DNA of 60,000 nucleotides, taken from positions 13,580,001 through 13,640,000 of the forward strand of contig NC_079878.1 in assembly GCF_029227915.1 (NCBI RefSeq). The letters are read 5' to 3'. This DNA comes from Hydractinia symbiolongicarpus. Lineage: Eukaryota; Cnidaria; Hydrozoa; Anthoathecata; Hydractiniidae. The notes beneath the pieces were generated by a model that worked only from the letters and a program-made list of their open reading frames with translations, was not told the DNA's origin and searched no databases. Of this stretch, positions 1 to 15,600 are shown piece by piece. The position numbers were made by a program, and so were the translations under genes. Position 1 is the first letter of the stretch. Each line of letters starts with the position of its first letter.

Positions 1-3000
1 TATGTGGAAGTTTCATCTTCATGTAATTTACAGGGGGGGGGGGGCAGAATATTCTAAGGGGGCAGAATATTCTACGCCGCTTAGAATATACTGCCCCGCC
101 TAGCCGTTTTTCCAGGTATATTGCACAAACAATTTCTTTTGTGTATGGATTGAACGTACTCCACTAGAGGAACATTTTGAGCCATTAGTGCGTGTGTGAA
201 AGTTTCATCTTCATGTAATTTACAGGGGGGGGGGCAGAATATTCTAAGGGGGCAGAACATTCTACGCCACTTAAAATATACTGCCCACCCTGGCCGTTTT
301 TCCAGGCATATTGCGCAAACAATTTTTTTTGTGTATGGATGGAACGTACTCCACTAGAGGAAGATTTTGAGCCATCAGTGGATATGTGAAAGTTTCATCT
401 TCATGTAATTTACAGGGGGGCAGAATATTCTAAGGGTGGAGAATAATCAACGCCGCCTAGAATATATTGCCCCCTGGCTGTTTTCCCAGGCACGTTGCAC
501 AAACATGCCCCCTGGCTGTTTTCCCAGGCACGTTGCACAAACAATTTCTTTTGTGTATGGATTGAACGTACTCCACTAGAGGAACATTTTGAGCCATTAG
601 TGGATATGTGAAAGTTTCATCTTCATGTAATTTACACGGGGGGGCAGAATATTCTAAGGGGGCAAAATATTCTACCCGGCTTAGAATATACTGCCCCCCC
701 CCTAGCCGTTTTTCCAGGCATATTGCACAAACAATTTCTTTTGTGTATGGATTGAACGTACTCCACTAGAGGAACATTTTGAGCCATTAGTGGATATGTG
801 AAAGTTTCATCTTCGTGTAATTTACAGGGGGGGCAGAATATTCTAAGAGGGCAGAATATTCTACGCCGCTTAGAATAAACTGCCCCACCTAGCCGTTTTT
901 CCAGGCATATTGCACAAACAATTTCTTTTGTGTATGGATTGAACGTACTCCACTTGAGGAACATTTTGAGCCATTAGTAGATATGTGGAAGTTTCATCTT
1001 CATGTAATTTACAGGGGGGGGGGCAGAATATTCTAAGGGGGCAGAATATTCTACGCCGCTTAGAATATACTGCCCCCCCCCCCCCCCTACCCGTTTTTCC
1101 AGCCATATTGCACTAACAATTTCTCTTGTGTATGGATTGAACGTACTCCACTAGAGGAACATTTTGAGCCATTAGTGCATATGTGAAAGTTTCATCTTCA
1201 TGTAAGTTTCAGGGGGGCGCAATATTCTAAGGGGGCAGAATATTCTACGCCGCTTAGAATATACTGCCCCGCCTAGCCGTTTTTCCAGGTATATTGCACA
1301 AACAATTTCTTTTGTGTATGGATTGAACGTACTCCACTAGAGGAACATTTTGAGCCATTAGTGGATATGTGAAAGTTTCATCTTCATGTAATTTACAGGG
1401 GGGGGCAGAACATTCTAAGGGGCAGAATATTCTACGCCGCTTAGAATATACTGCCCCCCCTAGCCGTTTTTCCAGCCATATTGCACAAACAAATTCTTTT
1501 GTGTATGGATTGAAAGTACTCCACTAGAGGAACATTTTGAGCCATTAGTGGATAAGTGAAAGTTTCATCTTCATGTAATTTACAGGGGGCAGAATATTCT
1601 ATGGGGGCAGAATATTCTACGCCGCTTAGATTATACTGCCCCCCCCCCCCCTAACCGTTTTTCCAGCCATATTGCACAAACAACTTCTTTTGTGTATGGA
1701 TTGAACGTACTCCACTAGAGGAACATTTTGAGCCATTAGTGGATATGTGAAAGTTTCATCTTCATGTAATTTACACGGGGGGGGCAGAATATTCTAAGGG
1801 GGCAAAATATTCTACCCGGCTTAGAATATACTGCCCCCCCTAGACGTTTTTCCAGGCATATTGCACAAACAATTTCTTTTGTGTATGGATTGAACGTACT
1901 CCACTTGAGGAACATTTTGAGCCATTAGTAGATATGTGAAAGTTTCATCTTCATGTAATTTACAGGGGGGGCAGAATATTCTAAGGGGGCAGAATATTCT
2001 ACGCCGCTTAGATTATACTGCCCCCCCCTACCCGTTTTTCCAGCCATATTGCACAAACAATTTCTCTTGTGTATGGATTGAACGTACTCCACTAGAGGAA
2101 CATTTTGAGCCATTAATGCATATGTGAAAGTTTCATCTTCATGTAATTTACAGGGGGGGGCAGAATATTCTAAGGGGGCAGAATATTCTACGCCGCTTAG
2201 AATATACTGCCCCCCCCTAGCCGTTTTTCCAGGTATATTGCACAAACAATTTCTTTTGTGTATGGATTGAACGTACTCCACTAGAGGAACATTTTGAGCC
2301 ATTAGTGGATATGTGAAAGTTTCATCTTCATGTAATTTACAGTGGGGCAGAATATTCTAAGGGGGCAGAATATTCTACGCCGCTTAGAATATACTGCCCC
2401 CCCCCCCTAGCCGTTTTTCCAGCCATATTGCACAAACAATTTCTTTTGTGTATGGATTGAACGTACTCCACTAGAGGAACATTTTGAGCCATTAGTGCAT
2501 ATGTGAAAGTTTCATCTTCATGTAATTTGCACGGGGGGGCAGAATATTCTAAGGGGGCAGAATATTCTACCCCGCTTAGAATATACTGCCCCCCTAGCCG
2601 TTTTTCCAGGCATATTGCACAAACAATTTCTTTTGTGTATGGATTGAACGTACTCCACTAGAGGAACATTTTGAGCCATTAGTGGATATGCGAAAGTTTC
2701 ATCTTCATGTAATTTACAGGGGGGGCAGAATATTCTAAGGGGGCAGAATATTCTACGCCGCTTAGAATAAACTGCCCCACCTAGCCGTTTTTCCAGGCAT
2801 ATTGCACAAACAATTTCTTTTGTGTATGGATTGAACGTACTCCACTTGAGGAACATTTTGAGCCGTTAGTAGATATGTGGAAGTTTCATCTTCATGTAAT
2901 TTACAGGGGGGGGGGCAAAATATTCTAAGGGGGCAGAATATTCTACGCCGCTTAGAATATACTGCCCCCCCCCCCCTACCCGTTTTTCCAGCCATATTGC

Positions 3001-6000
3001 ACTAACAATTTCTCTTGTGTATGGATTGAACGTACTCCACTAGAGGAACATTTTGAGCTATTAGTGCATATGTGAAAGTTTTATCTTCATGTAATTTACA
3101 GGGGGGCGCAATATTCTAAGGGGGCAGAATATTCTACGCCGCTTAGAATATACTGCCCCGCCTAGCCGTTTTTCCAGGTATATTGCACAAACAATTTCTT
3201 TTGTGTATGGATTGAACGTACTCCACTAGAGGAACATTTTGAGCCATTAGTGGATATGTGAAAGTTTCATCTTCATGTAATTTACAGGGGGGGGCAGAAT
3301 ATTCTAAGGGGGCAGAATATTCTACGTCGCTTAGAATAAACTGCCCCACCTAGCCGTTTTTCCAGGCATATTGCACAAACAATTTCTTTTGTGTATGGAT
3401 TGAACGTACTCCACTTGAGGAACATTTTAAGCCATTAGTAGATATGTGAAAGTTTCATCTTCATGTAATTTACAGGGGGGGGGCAGAATATTCTAAGGGG
3501 GCAGAATATTCTACGCCGCTTAGATTATACTGCCCCCCCCCCCTACCCATTTTTCCAGCCATATTGCACAAACAATTTCTCTTGTGTATGGATTGAACGT
3601 ACTCCACTAGAGGAACATTTTGAGCCATTAATGCATATGTGAAAGTTTCATCTTCATGTTATTTACAGGGGGGGGCACAATATTCTAAGGGGGCAGAATA
3701 TTCTACGCCGCTTAGAATATACTGCCCCCCTAGCCGTTTTTCCACGTATATTGCACAAACAATTTCTTTTGTGTATGGATTGAACGTACTCCACTAGAGG
3801 AACATTTTGAGCCATTAGTAGATAAGTGAAAGTTTCATCTTCATGTAATTTACAGGGGGGGCAGAATATTTTAAGGGGGCAGAATATTCTACGCCGCTTA
3901 GAATATACTGCCCCCCCTAGCCGTTTTTCCAGCCATATTGCACAAACAGATTCTTTTGTGTATGGATTGAAAGTACTCCACTAGAGGAACATTTTGAGCC
4001 ATTAGTGGATATGTGAAAGTTTCATCTTCATGTAATTTACAGGGGGGCGCAATATTCTAAGGGGGCAGAATATTCTACGCCGCTTAGAATATACTGCCCC
4101 CCCTAGCCGTTTTTCCAGCCATATTGCATAAACAATTTCTTTTGTGTATGGATTGAACGTACTCTACTAGAGGAACATTTTGAGCCATTAGTGCATATGT
4201 GAAAGTTTCATCTTCATGTAATTTGCACGGGGGGGGCAGAATATTCTAAGGGGGCAGAATATTCTACGCCGCTTAGAATAAACTGCCCCACCTAGCCGTT
4301 TTTCCAGGCATATTGCACAAACAATTTCTTTTGTGTATGGATTGAACGTACTCCACTTGAGGAACAATTTGAGCCATTAGTAAATATGTGGAAGTTTCAT
4401 CTTCATGTAATTTACAGGGGGGGCAGAATATTCTAAGGGGGCAGAATATTCTACGCCGCTTAGAATATACTGCCCCCCCCCCCTTACCCGTTTTTCCAGC
4501 CATATTGCACTAACAATTTCTCTTGTGTATGGATTGAACGTACTCCACTAGAGGAACATTTTGAGCCATTAGTGCATATGTGAAAGTTTCATCTTCATGT
4601 AATTTACAGGGGGGCGCAATATTCTAAGGGGGCAGAATATTCTACGCCGCTTAGAATATACTGCCCCGCCTAGCCGTTTTTCCAGGTATATTGCACAAAC
4701 AATTTCTTTTGTGTATGGATTGAACGTACTCCACTAGAGGAACATTTTGAGCCATTAGTGGATATGTGAAAGTTTCATCTTCATGTAATTTACAGGGGGG
4801 GGGCAGAACATTCTAAGGGGCAGAATATTCTACGCCGCTTAGAATATACTGCCCCCCCTAGCCGTTTTTCCAGCCATATTGCACAAACAAATTCTTTTGT
4901 GTATGGATTGAAAGTACTCCACTAGAGGAACATTTTGAGCCATTAGTGCATATGTGAAAGTTTCATCTTCATGTAATTTACAGGGGGGGGCAGAATATTC
5001 TAAGGGGGCAGAATATTCTACGCCGCTTAGAATAAACTGCCCCACCTAGCCGTTTTTCCAGGCATATTGCACAAACAATTTCTTTTGTGTATGGATTGAA
5101 CGTACTCCACTTGAGGAACATTTTGAGCCATTAGTAGATATGTGGAAGTTTCATTTTCATGTAATTTACAGGGGGGGGGGGCAGAATATTCTAAGGGGGG
5201 CAGAATATTCTACGCCGCTTAGAATATACTGCCCCCCCCCCCCCCCTACCCGTTTTTCCAGCCATATTGCACTAACAATTTCTCTTGTGTATGGATTGAA
5301 CGTACTCCACTAGAGGAACATTTTAAGCCATTAGTGCATATGTGAAAGTTTCCTCTTAATGTAATTTACAGGGGGGCGCAATATTCTAAGGGGGCAGAAT
5401 ATTCTACGCCGCTCAGAATATACTGCCCCGCCTAGCCGTTTTTCCAGGTATATTGCACAAACAATTTCTTTTGTGTATGGATTGAACGTACTCCACTAGA
5501 GGAACATTTTGAGCCATTAGTGGATATGTGAAAGTTTCATCTTCATGTAATTTACAGGGGGGGCAGAACATTCTAAGGGGCAGAATATTCTACGCCGCTT
5601 AGAATATACTGCCCCCCCTAGCCGTTTTTCCAGCCATATTGCATAAACAATTTCTTTTGTGTATGGATTGAACGTACTCCACTAGAGGAACATTTTGAGC
5701 CATTAGTGCATATGTGAAAGTTTCATCTTCATGTAATTTGCACGGGGGGGCAGAATATTCTAAGGGGGCAGAATATTCTACCCCGCTTAGAATATACTGC
5801 CCCCCTAGCCGTTTTTCCAGGCATATTGCACAAACAATTTCTTTTGTGTATGGATTGAACGTACTCCACTAGAGGAACATTTTGAGCCATTAGTGGATAT
5901 GTGAAAGTTTCATCTTCATGTAATTTACAGGGGGGGCAGAATATTCTAAGGGGGCAGAATATTCTACGCCGCTTAGAATAAACTGCCCCACCTAGCCGTT

Positions 6001-6084
6001 TTTCCAGGCATATTGCACAAACAATTTCTTTTGTGTATGGATTGAACGTACTCCACTTGAGGAACATTTTGAGCCATTAGTAGA
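1..6084 (+). repeat. Higher-order repeat copy 1 (about 32 monomers)
   Basis: Begins with a recognisable head monomer (tatgtggaagtttcatc followed by a monomer with gtgcgtgtgtgaaag). Landmark variants inside recur in later copies: catgtaagtttcag near 1200, acgtcgcttagaataaac near 3325, catgttatttacag near 3656 and ccacgtatattgc near 3742. The first one to two kilobases differ from copy 2 by whole-monomer gains and losses. Confidence 0.75.
468..543 (+). repeat. 38-bp local tandem duplication inside a monomer
   Basis: A 38-bp piece starting tgccccctggctgttttccc is present twice in a row (468-505 and 506-543). The matching monomers in other copies (near 10,128 and 16,173) have it once. This is a recent slippage-type event in copy 1 only. 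Confidence 0.85.
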
Positions 6085-9000
6085 TATGTGGAAGTTTCAT
6101 CTTCATGTAATTTACAGGGGGGGGGGCAGAATATTCTAAGGGGGCAGAATATTCTACGCCGCTTAGAATATACTGCCCCGCCTAGCCGTTTTTCCAGGTA
6201 TATTGCACAAACAATTTTTCTTGTGTATGGATTTAACGTACTCTACTAGAGGAATATATTGAGCCATTAGTGGATATGTGAAAGTTTCATTTCATGTAAT
6301 ATACAGGGGGGGGGGGGGGGGGGGCAGAATATTCTACGCCGTATAGAATGTATTGCCCCCTGGCTGTTTTTCCAGGCATATTGCGCAAACAATGTCTTTT
6401 GCGTATGGATTAAACGTACTGTACTAGAGGAAGATTTAAAGCCATTGGTGGATATGTGAAACTTTCATCTTCATGTAATTTACAGGGGAGTGCAGAATAC
6501 TCTAAGGGGGCAGAATATTCTACGCCGCTTAGAATATACTGCCCCCCTGAGCCGGTTTTCCAGGCATATTGCACAAACAATTTCTTTTGTGTATGAATTG
6601 AACGTACTCCACTAGAGGAACATTTTGAGCCATGAGGGGATATGTGAAAGTTTCATCTTCATGTAATTTACAAGGGGGGGGCAGAATATTCTAAGGGGGC
6701 AGAATATTCTACGCCGCTTAGAATATAGTGCCCCCCCCCTAGCCGTTTTTCCAGCCATATTGCACAAACAATTTCTTTTGTGTATGGATTGAAAGTACTC
6801 CACTAGAGGAACATTTTGAGCCATTAGTGCATATGTGAAAGTTTCATCTTCATGTAATTTACAGGGGGGGCAGAATATTTTAAGGGGGCAGAATATTCTA
6901 CGCCGCTTAGAATATACTGCCCCCCCTAGCCGTTTTTCCAGCCATATTGCACAAACAGATTCTTTTGTGTATGGATTGAAAGTACTCCACTAGAGGAACA
7001 TTTTGAGCCATTAGTGGATATGTGAAAGTTTCATCTTCATGTAATTTACAGGGGGGCAGAATATTCTAAGGGGGCAGAATATTCTACGCCGCTTAGAATA
7101 TACTGCCCCCCCTAGCCGTTTTTCCAGCCATATTGCATAAACAATTTCTTTTGTGTATGGATTGAACGTACTCTACTAGAGGAACATTTTGAGCCATTAG
7201 TGCATATGTGAAAGTTTCATCTTCATGTAATTTGCACGGGGGGGGGGCAGAATATTCTAAGGGGGCAGAATATTCTACGCCGCTTAGAATAAACTGCCCC
7301 ACCTAGCCGTTTTTCCAGGCATATTGCACAAACACTTTCTTTTGTGTATGGATTGAACGTACTCCACTTGAGGAACAATTTGAGCCATTAGTAGATATGT
7401 GGAAGTTTCATCTTCATGTAATTTACAGGGGGGGCAGAATATTCTAAGGGGGCAGAATATTCTACGCCGCTTAGAATATACTGCCCCCCCCCCCCTTACC
7501 CGTTTTTCCAGGCATATTGCACTAACAATTTCTCTTGTGTATGGATTGAACGTACTCCACTAGAGGAACATTTTGAGCCATTAGTGCATATGTGAAAGTT
7601 TCATCTTCATGTAATTTACAGGGGGGCGCAATATTCTAAGGGGGCAGAATATTCTACGCCGCTTAGAATATACTGCCCCGCCTAGCCGTTTTTCCAGGTA
7701 TATTGCACAAACAATTTCTTTTGTGTATGGATTGAACGTACTCCACTAGAGGAACATTTTGAGCCATTAGTGGATATGTGAAAGTTTCATCTTCATGTAA
7801 TTTACAGGGGGGGGCAGAACATTCTAAGGGGCAGAATATTCTACGCCGCTTAGAATATACTGCCCCCCCTAGCCGTTTTTCCAGCCATATTGCACAAACA
7901 AATTCTTTTGTGTATGGATTGAAAGTACTCCACTAGAGGAACATTTTGAGCCATTAGTGCATATGTGAAAGTTTCATCTTCATGTAATTTGCACGGGGGG
8001 GCAGAATATTCTAAGGGGGCAGAATATTCTACCCCGCTTAGAATATACTGCCCCCCTAGCCGTTTTTCCAGGCATATTGCACAAACAATTTCTTTTGTGT
8101 ATGGATTGAACGTACTCCACTAGAGGAACATTTTGAGCCATTAGTGGATATGTGAAAGTTTCATCTTCATGTAATTTACAGGGGGGGCAGAATATTCTAA
8201 GGGGGCAGAATATTCTACGCCGCTTAGAATAAACTGCCCCACCTAGCCGTTTTTCCAGGCATATTGCACAAACAATTTCTTTTGTGTATGGATTGAACGT
8301 ACTCCACTTGAGGAACATTTTGAGCCATTAGTAGATATGTGGAAGTTTCATTTTCATGTAATTTACAGGGGGGGGGGGGCAGAATATTCTAAGGGGGGCA
8401 GAATATTCTACGCCGCTTAGAATATACTGCCCCCCCCCCCCTACCCGTTTTTCCAGCCATATTGCACTAACAATTTCTCTTGTGTATGGATTGAACGTAC
8501 TCCACTAGAGGAACATTTTAAGCCATTAGTGCATATGTGAAAGTTTCATCTTAATGTAATTTACAGGGGGGCGCAATATTCTAAGGGGGCAGAATATTCT
8601 ACGCCGCTCAGAATATACTGCCCCGCCTAGCCGTTTTTCCAGGTATATTGCACAAACAATTTCTTTTGTGTATGGATTGAACGTACTCCACTAGAGGAAC
8701 ATTTTGAGCCATTAGTGGATATGTGAAAGTTTCATCTTCATGTAATTTACAGGGGGGGCAGAACATTCTAAGGGGCAGAATATTCTACGCCGCTTAGAAT
8801 ATACTGCCCCCCCTAGCCGTTTTTCCAGCCATATTGCATAAACAATTTCTTTTGTGTATGGATTGAACGTACTCCACTAGAGGAACATTTTGAGCCATTA
8901 GTGCATATGTGAAAGTTTCATCTTCATGTAATTTGCACGGGGGGGCAGAATATTCTAAGGGGGCAGAATATTCTACCCCGCTTAGAATATACTGCCCCCC

Positions 9001-9663
9001 TAGCCGTTTTTCCAGGCATATTGCGCAAACAATTTCTTTTGTGTATGGATTGAACGTACTCCACTAGAGGAACATTTTGAGCCATTAGTGGATATGTGAA
9101 AGTTTCATCTTCATGTAATTTACAGGGGGGGCAGAATATTCTAAGGGGGCAGAATATTCTACGCCGCTTAGAATAAACTGCCCCACCTAGCCGTTTTTCC
9201 AGGCATATTGCACAAACAATTTCTTTTGTGTATGGATTGAACGTACTCCACTTGAGGAACAATTTGAGCCATTAGTAGATATGTGGAAGTTTCATCTTCA
9301 TGTAATTTACAGGGGGGGCAGAATATTCTAAGGGGGCAGAATATTCTACGCCGCTTAGAATATACTGCCCCCCCCCCCCCCCCTTACCCGTTTTTCCAGG
9401 CATATTGCACTAACAATTTCTCTTGTGTATGGATTGAACGTACTCCACTAGAGGAACATTTTGAGCCATTAGTGCATATGTGAAAGTTTCATCTTCATGT
9501 AATTTACAGGGGGGCGCAATATTCTAAGGGGGCAGAATATTCTACGCCGCTTAGAATATACTGCCCCGCCTAGCCGTTTTTCCAGGTATATTGCACAAAC
9601 AATTTCTTTTGTGTATGGATTGAACGTACTCCACTTGAGGAACATTTTGAGCCATTAGTAGAT
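6085..9663 (+). repeat. Partial higher-order repeat (about 19 monomers)
   Basis: Starts with the same head monomer as copy 1. It then passes through divergent monomers at about 6,200-6,640 (gccgtatagaatgtattgcc, gcgtatggattaaacg) before resuming monomer types that duplicate the end of copy 1. The monomer pairs beginning near 5,729, 7,980 and 8,924 are nearly identical. It reads as an incomplete duplicate of the second half of the 32-monomer block. Confidence 0.65.
6306..6324 (+). repeat. G19 homopolymer in a divergent monomer
   Basis: A run of 19 G replaces the usual first core box: the box1 CAGAATATTCTAAG unit is missing and the G-tract abuts the second box directly. This is the longest G-run I see in the window, consistent with two G-tracts fusing by deletion of the intervening box. 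Homopolymer length is also the part most exposed to sequencing error. Confidence 0.8.
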
Positions 9664-12600
9664 ATGTGGAAGTTTCATCTTCATGTAATTTACAGGGGGG
9701 GGGGGGCAGAATATTCTAAGGGGGCAGAATATTCTACGCCGCTTAGAATATACTGCCCCGCCTAGCCGTTTTTCCAGGTATATTGCACAAACAATTTCTT
9801 TTGTGTATGGATTGAACGTACTCCACTAGAGGAACATTTTGAGCCATTAGTGCGTGTGTGAAAGTTTCATCTTCATGTAATTTACAGGGGGGGGGGCAGA
9901 ATATTCTAAGGGGGCAGAACATTCTACGCCACTTAAAATATACTGCCCACCCTGGCCGTTTTTCCAGGCATATTGCGCAAACAATTTTTTTTGTGTATGG
10001 ATGGAACGTACTCCACTAGAGGAAGATTTTGAGCCATCAGTGGATATGTGAAAGTTTCATCTTCATGTAATTTACAGGGGGGCAGAATATTCTAAGGGTG
10101 GAGAATAATCAACGCCGCCTAGAATATATTGCCCCCTGGCTGTTTTCCCAGGCACGTTGCACAAACAAATTCTTTTGTCTATGGATTGAACGTACTCCAC
10201 TTGAGGAAAATTTTGAGGCCATTAGTAGATATGTGAAAGTTTCATCTTCATGTAATTTACAGGGGGGCAGAATATTCTAAGGGTGGAGAATAATCTACGC
10301 CGCCTAGAATATATTGCCCCCTGGCTGTTTTCCCAGGCACGTTGCACAAACAATTTCTTTTGTGTATGGATTGAACGTACTCCACTAGAGGAACATTTTG
10401 AGCCATTAGTGGATATGTGAAAGTTTCATCTTCATGTAATTTACACGGGGGGGCAGAATATTCTAAGGGGGCAAAATATTCTACCCGGCTTAGAATATAC
10501 TGCCCCCCCCCTAGCCGTTTTTCCAGGCATATTGCACAAACAATTTCTTTTGTGTATGGATTGAACGTACTCCACTTGAGGAACATTTTGAGCCATTAGG
10601 GCATATGTGAAAGTTTCATCTTCATGTAATTTACAGGGGGGGCAGAATATTTTAAGGGGGCAGAATATTCTACCCCGCTTAGAATATACTGCCCCCCTAG
10701 CCGTTTTTCCAGGCATATTGCACAAACAATTTCTTTTGTGTATGGATTGAACGTACTCCACTAGAGGAACATTTTGAGCCATTAGTGGATATGTGAAAGT
10801 TTCATCTTCGTGTAATTTACAGGGGGGGCAGAATATTCTAAGAGGGCAGAATATTCTACGCCGCTTAGAATAAACTGCCCCACCTAGCCGTTTTTCCAGG
10901 CATATTGCACAAACAATTTCTTTTGTGTATGGATTGAACGTACTCCACTTGAGGAACATTTTGAGCCATTAGTAGATATGTGGAAGTTTCATCTTCATGT
11001 AATTTACAGGGGGGGGGGGCAGAATATTCTAAGGGGGCAGAATATTCTACGCCGCTTAGAATATACTGCCCCCCCCCCCCCTACCCGTTTTTCCAGCCAT
11101 ATTGCACTAACAATTTCTCTTGTGTATGGATTGAACGTACTCCACTAGAGGAACATTTTGAGCCATTAGTGCATATGTGAAAGTTTCATCTTCATGTAAG
11201 TTTCAGGGGGGCGCAATATTCTAAGGGGGCAGAATATTCTACGCCGCTTAGAATATACTGCCCCGCCTAGCCGTTTTTCCAGGTATATTGCACAAACAAT
11301 TTCTTTTGTGTATGGATTGAACGTACTCCACTAGAGGAACATTTTGAGCCATTAGTGGATATGTGAAAGTTTCATCTTCATGTAATTTACAGGGGGGGGC
11401 AGAACATTCTAAGGGGCAGAATATTCTACGCCGCTTAGAATATACTGCCCCCCCTAGCCGTTTTTCCAGCCATATTGCACAAACAAATTCTTTTGTGTAT
11501 GGATTGAAAGTACTCCACTAGAGGAACATTTTGAGCCATTAGTGGATAAGTGAAAGTTTCATCTTCATGTAATTTACAGGGGGCAGAATATTCTATGGGG
11601 GCAGAATATTCTACGCCGCTTAGATTATACTGCCCCCCCCCCCCCCCCCCCCCTAACCGTTTTTCCAGCCATATTGCACAAACAACTTCTTTTGTGTATG
11701 GATTGAACGTACTCCACTAGAGGAACATTTTGAGCCATTAGTGGATATGTGAAAGTTTCATCTTCATGTAATTTACACGGGGGGGGCAGAATATTCTAAG
11801 GGGGCAAAATATTCTACCCGGCTTAGAATATACTGCCCCCCCTAGACGTTTTTCCAGGCGTATTGCACAAACAATTTCTTTTGTGTATGGATTGAACGTA
11901 CTCCACTTGAGGAACATTTTGAGCCATTAGTAGATATGTGAAAGTTTCATCTTCATGTAATTTACAGGGGGGGCAGAATATTCTAAGGGGGCAGAATATT
12001 CTACGCCGCTTAGATTATATTGCCCCCCCCTAGCCGTTTTTCCAGGTATATTGCACAAACAATTTCTTTTGTGTATGGATTGAACGTACTCCACTAGAGG
12101 AACATTTTGAGCCATTAGTGGATATGTGAAAGTTTCATCTTCATGTAATTTGCACGGGGGGGCAGAATATTCTAAGGGGGCAGAATATTCTACGCCGCTT
12201 AGAATATACTGCCCCCCCCCCTAGCCGTTTTTCCAGCCATATTGCACAAACAATTTCTTTTGTGTATGGATTGAACGTACTCCACTAGAGGAACATTTTG
12301 AGCCATTAGTGCATATGTGAAAGTTTCATCTTCATGTAATTTGCACGGGGGGGCAGAATATTCTAAGGGGGCAGAATATTCTACGCCGCTTAGAATAAAC
12401 TGCCCCACCTAGCCGTTTTTCCAGGCATATTGCACAAACAATTTCTTTTGTGTATGGATTGAACGTACTCCACTTGAGGAACATTTTGAGCCATTAGTAG
12501 ATATGTGGAAGTTTCATCTTCATGTAATTTACAGGGGGGGGGGCAAAATATTCTAAGGGGGCAGAATATTCTACGCCGCTTAGAATATACTGCCCCCCCC

Positions 12601-15600
12601 CCTACCCGTTTTTCCAGCCATATTGCACTAACAATTTCTCTTGTGTATGGATTGAACGTACTCCACTAGAGGAACATTTTGAGCTATTAGTGCATATGTG
12701 AAAGTTTTATCTTCATGTAATTTACAGGGGGGCGCAATATTCTAAGGGGGCAGAATATTCTACGCCGCTTAGAATATACTGCCCCGCCTAGCCGTTTTTC
12801 CAGGTATATTGCACAAACAATTTCTTTTGTGTATGGATTGAACGTACTCCACTAGAGGAACATTTTGAGCCATTAGTGGATATGTGAAAGTTTCATCTTC
12901 ATGTAATTTACAGGGGGGGGGCAGAATATTCTAAGGGGGCAGAATATTCTACGTCGCTTAGAATAAACTGCCCCACCTAGCCGTTTTTCCAGGCATATTG
13001 CACAAACAATTTCTTTTGTGTATGGATTGAACGTACTCCACTTGAGGAACATTTTAAGCCATTAGTAGATATGTGAAAGTTTCATCTTCATGTAATTTAC
13101 AGGGGGGGGGCAGAATATTCTAAGGGGGCAGAATATTCTACGCCGCTTAGATTATACTGCCCCCCCCCCCTACCCATTTTTCCAGCCATATTGCACAAAC
13201 AATTTCTCTTGTGTATGGATTGAACGTACTCCACTAGAGGAACATTTTGAGCCATTAATGCATATGTGAAAGTTTCATCTTCATGTTATTTACAGGGGGG
13301 GGCACAATATTCTAAGGGGGCAGAATATTCTACGCCGCTTAGAATATACTGCCCCCCTAGCCGTTTTTCCACGTATATTGCACAAACAATTTCTTTTGTG
13401 TATGGATTGAACGTACTCCACTAGAGGAACATTTTGAGCCATTAGTGGATAAGTGAAAGTTTCATCTTCATGTAATTTACAGGGGGGGCAGAATATTTTA
13501 AGGGGGCAGAATATTCTACGCCGCTTAGAATATACTGCCCCCCCTAGCCGTTTTTCCAGCCATATTGCACAAACAGATTCTTTTGTGTATGGATTGAAAG
13601 TACTCCACTAGAGGAACATTTTGAGCCATTAGTGGATATGTGAAAGTTTCATCTTCATGTAATTTACAGGGGGGCGCAATATTCTAAGGGGGCAGAATAT
13701 TCTACGCCGCTTAGAATATACTGCCCCCCCTAGCCGTTTTTCCAGCCATATTGCATAAACAATTTCTTTTGTGTATGGATTGAACGTACTCTACTAGAGG
13801 AACATTTTGAGCCATTAGTGCATATGTGAAAGTTTCATCTTCATGTAATTTGCACGGGGGGGCAGAATATTCTAAGGGGGCAGAATATTCTACGCCGCTT
13901 AGAATAAACTGCCCCACCTAGCCGTTTTTCCAGGCATATTGCACAAACAATTTCTTTTGTGTATGGATTGAACGTACTCCACTTGAGGAACAATTTGAGC
14001 CATTAGTAGATATGTGGAAGTTTCATCTTCATGTAATTTACAGGGGGGGCAGAATATTCTAAGGGGGCAGAATATTCTACGCCGCTTAGAATATACTGCC
14101 CCCCCCCCCCTTACCCGTTTTTCCAGCCATATTGCACTAACAATTTCTCTTGTGTATGGATTGAACGTACTCCACTAGAGGAACATTTTGAGCCATTAGT
14201 GCATATGTGAAAGTTTCATCTTCATGTAATTTACAGGGGGGCGCAATATTCTAAGGGGGCAGAATATTCTACGCCGCTTAGAATATACTGCCCCGCCTAG
14301 CCGTTTTTCCAGGTATATTGCACAAACAATTTCTTTTGTGTATGGATTGAACGTACTCCACTAGAGGAACATTTTGAGCCATTAGTGGATATGTGAAAGT
14401 TTCATCTTCATGTAATTTACAGGGGGGGGGCAGAACATTCTAAGGGGCAGAATATTCTACGCCGCTTAGAATATACTGCCCCCCCCTAGCCGTTTTTCCA
14501 GCCATATTGCACAAACAAATTCTTTTGTGTATGGATTGAAAGTACTCCACTAGAGGAACATTTTGAGCCATTAGTGCATATGTGAAAGTTTCATCTTCAT
14601 GTAATTTACAGGGGGGGGCAGAATATTCTAAGGGGGCAGAATATTCTACGCCGCTTAGAATAAACTGCCCCACCTAGCCGTTTTTCCAGGCATATTGCAC
14701 AAACAATTTCTTTTGTGTATGGATTGAACGTACTCCACTTGAGGAACATTTTGAGCCATTAGTAGATATGTGGAAGTTTCATTTTCATGTAATTTACAGG
14801 GGGGGGGGGGCAGAATATTCTAAGGGGGGCAGAATATTCTACGCCGCTTAGAATATACTGCCCCCCCCCCCCCTACCCGTTTTTCCAGCCATATTGCACT
14901 AACAATTTCTCTTGTGTATGGATTGAACGTACTCCACTAGAGGAACATTTTAAGCCATTAGTGCATATGTGAAAGTTTCCTCTTAATGTAATTTACAGGG
15001 GGGCGCAATATTCTAAGGGGGCAGAATATTCTACGCCGCTCAGAATATACTGCCCCGCCTAGCCGTTTTTCCAGGTATATTGCACAAACAATTTCTTTTG
15101 TGTATGGATTGAACGTACTCCACTAGAGGAACATTTTGAGCCATTAGTGGATATGTGAAAGTTTCATCTTCATGTAATTTACAGGGGGGGCAGAACATTC
15201 TAAGGGGCAGAATATTCTACGCCGCTTAGAATATACTGCCCCCCCTAGCCGTTTTTCCAGCCATATTGCATAAAAAATTTCTTTTGTGTATGGATTGAAC
15301 GTACTCCACTAGAGGAACATTTTGAGCCATTAGTGCATATGTGAAAGTTTCATCTTCATGTAATTTGCACGGGGGGGCAGAATATTCTAAGGGGGCAGAA
15401 TATTCTACCCCGCTTAGAATATACTGCCCCCCTAGCCGTTTTTCCAGGCATATTGCACAAACAATTTCTTTTGTGTATGGATTGAACGTACTCCACTAGA
15501 GGAACATTTTGAGCCATTAGTGGATATGTGAAAGTTTCATCTTCATGTAATTTACAGGGGGGGCAGAATATTCTAAGGGGGCAGAATATTCTACGCCGCT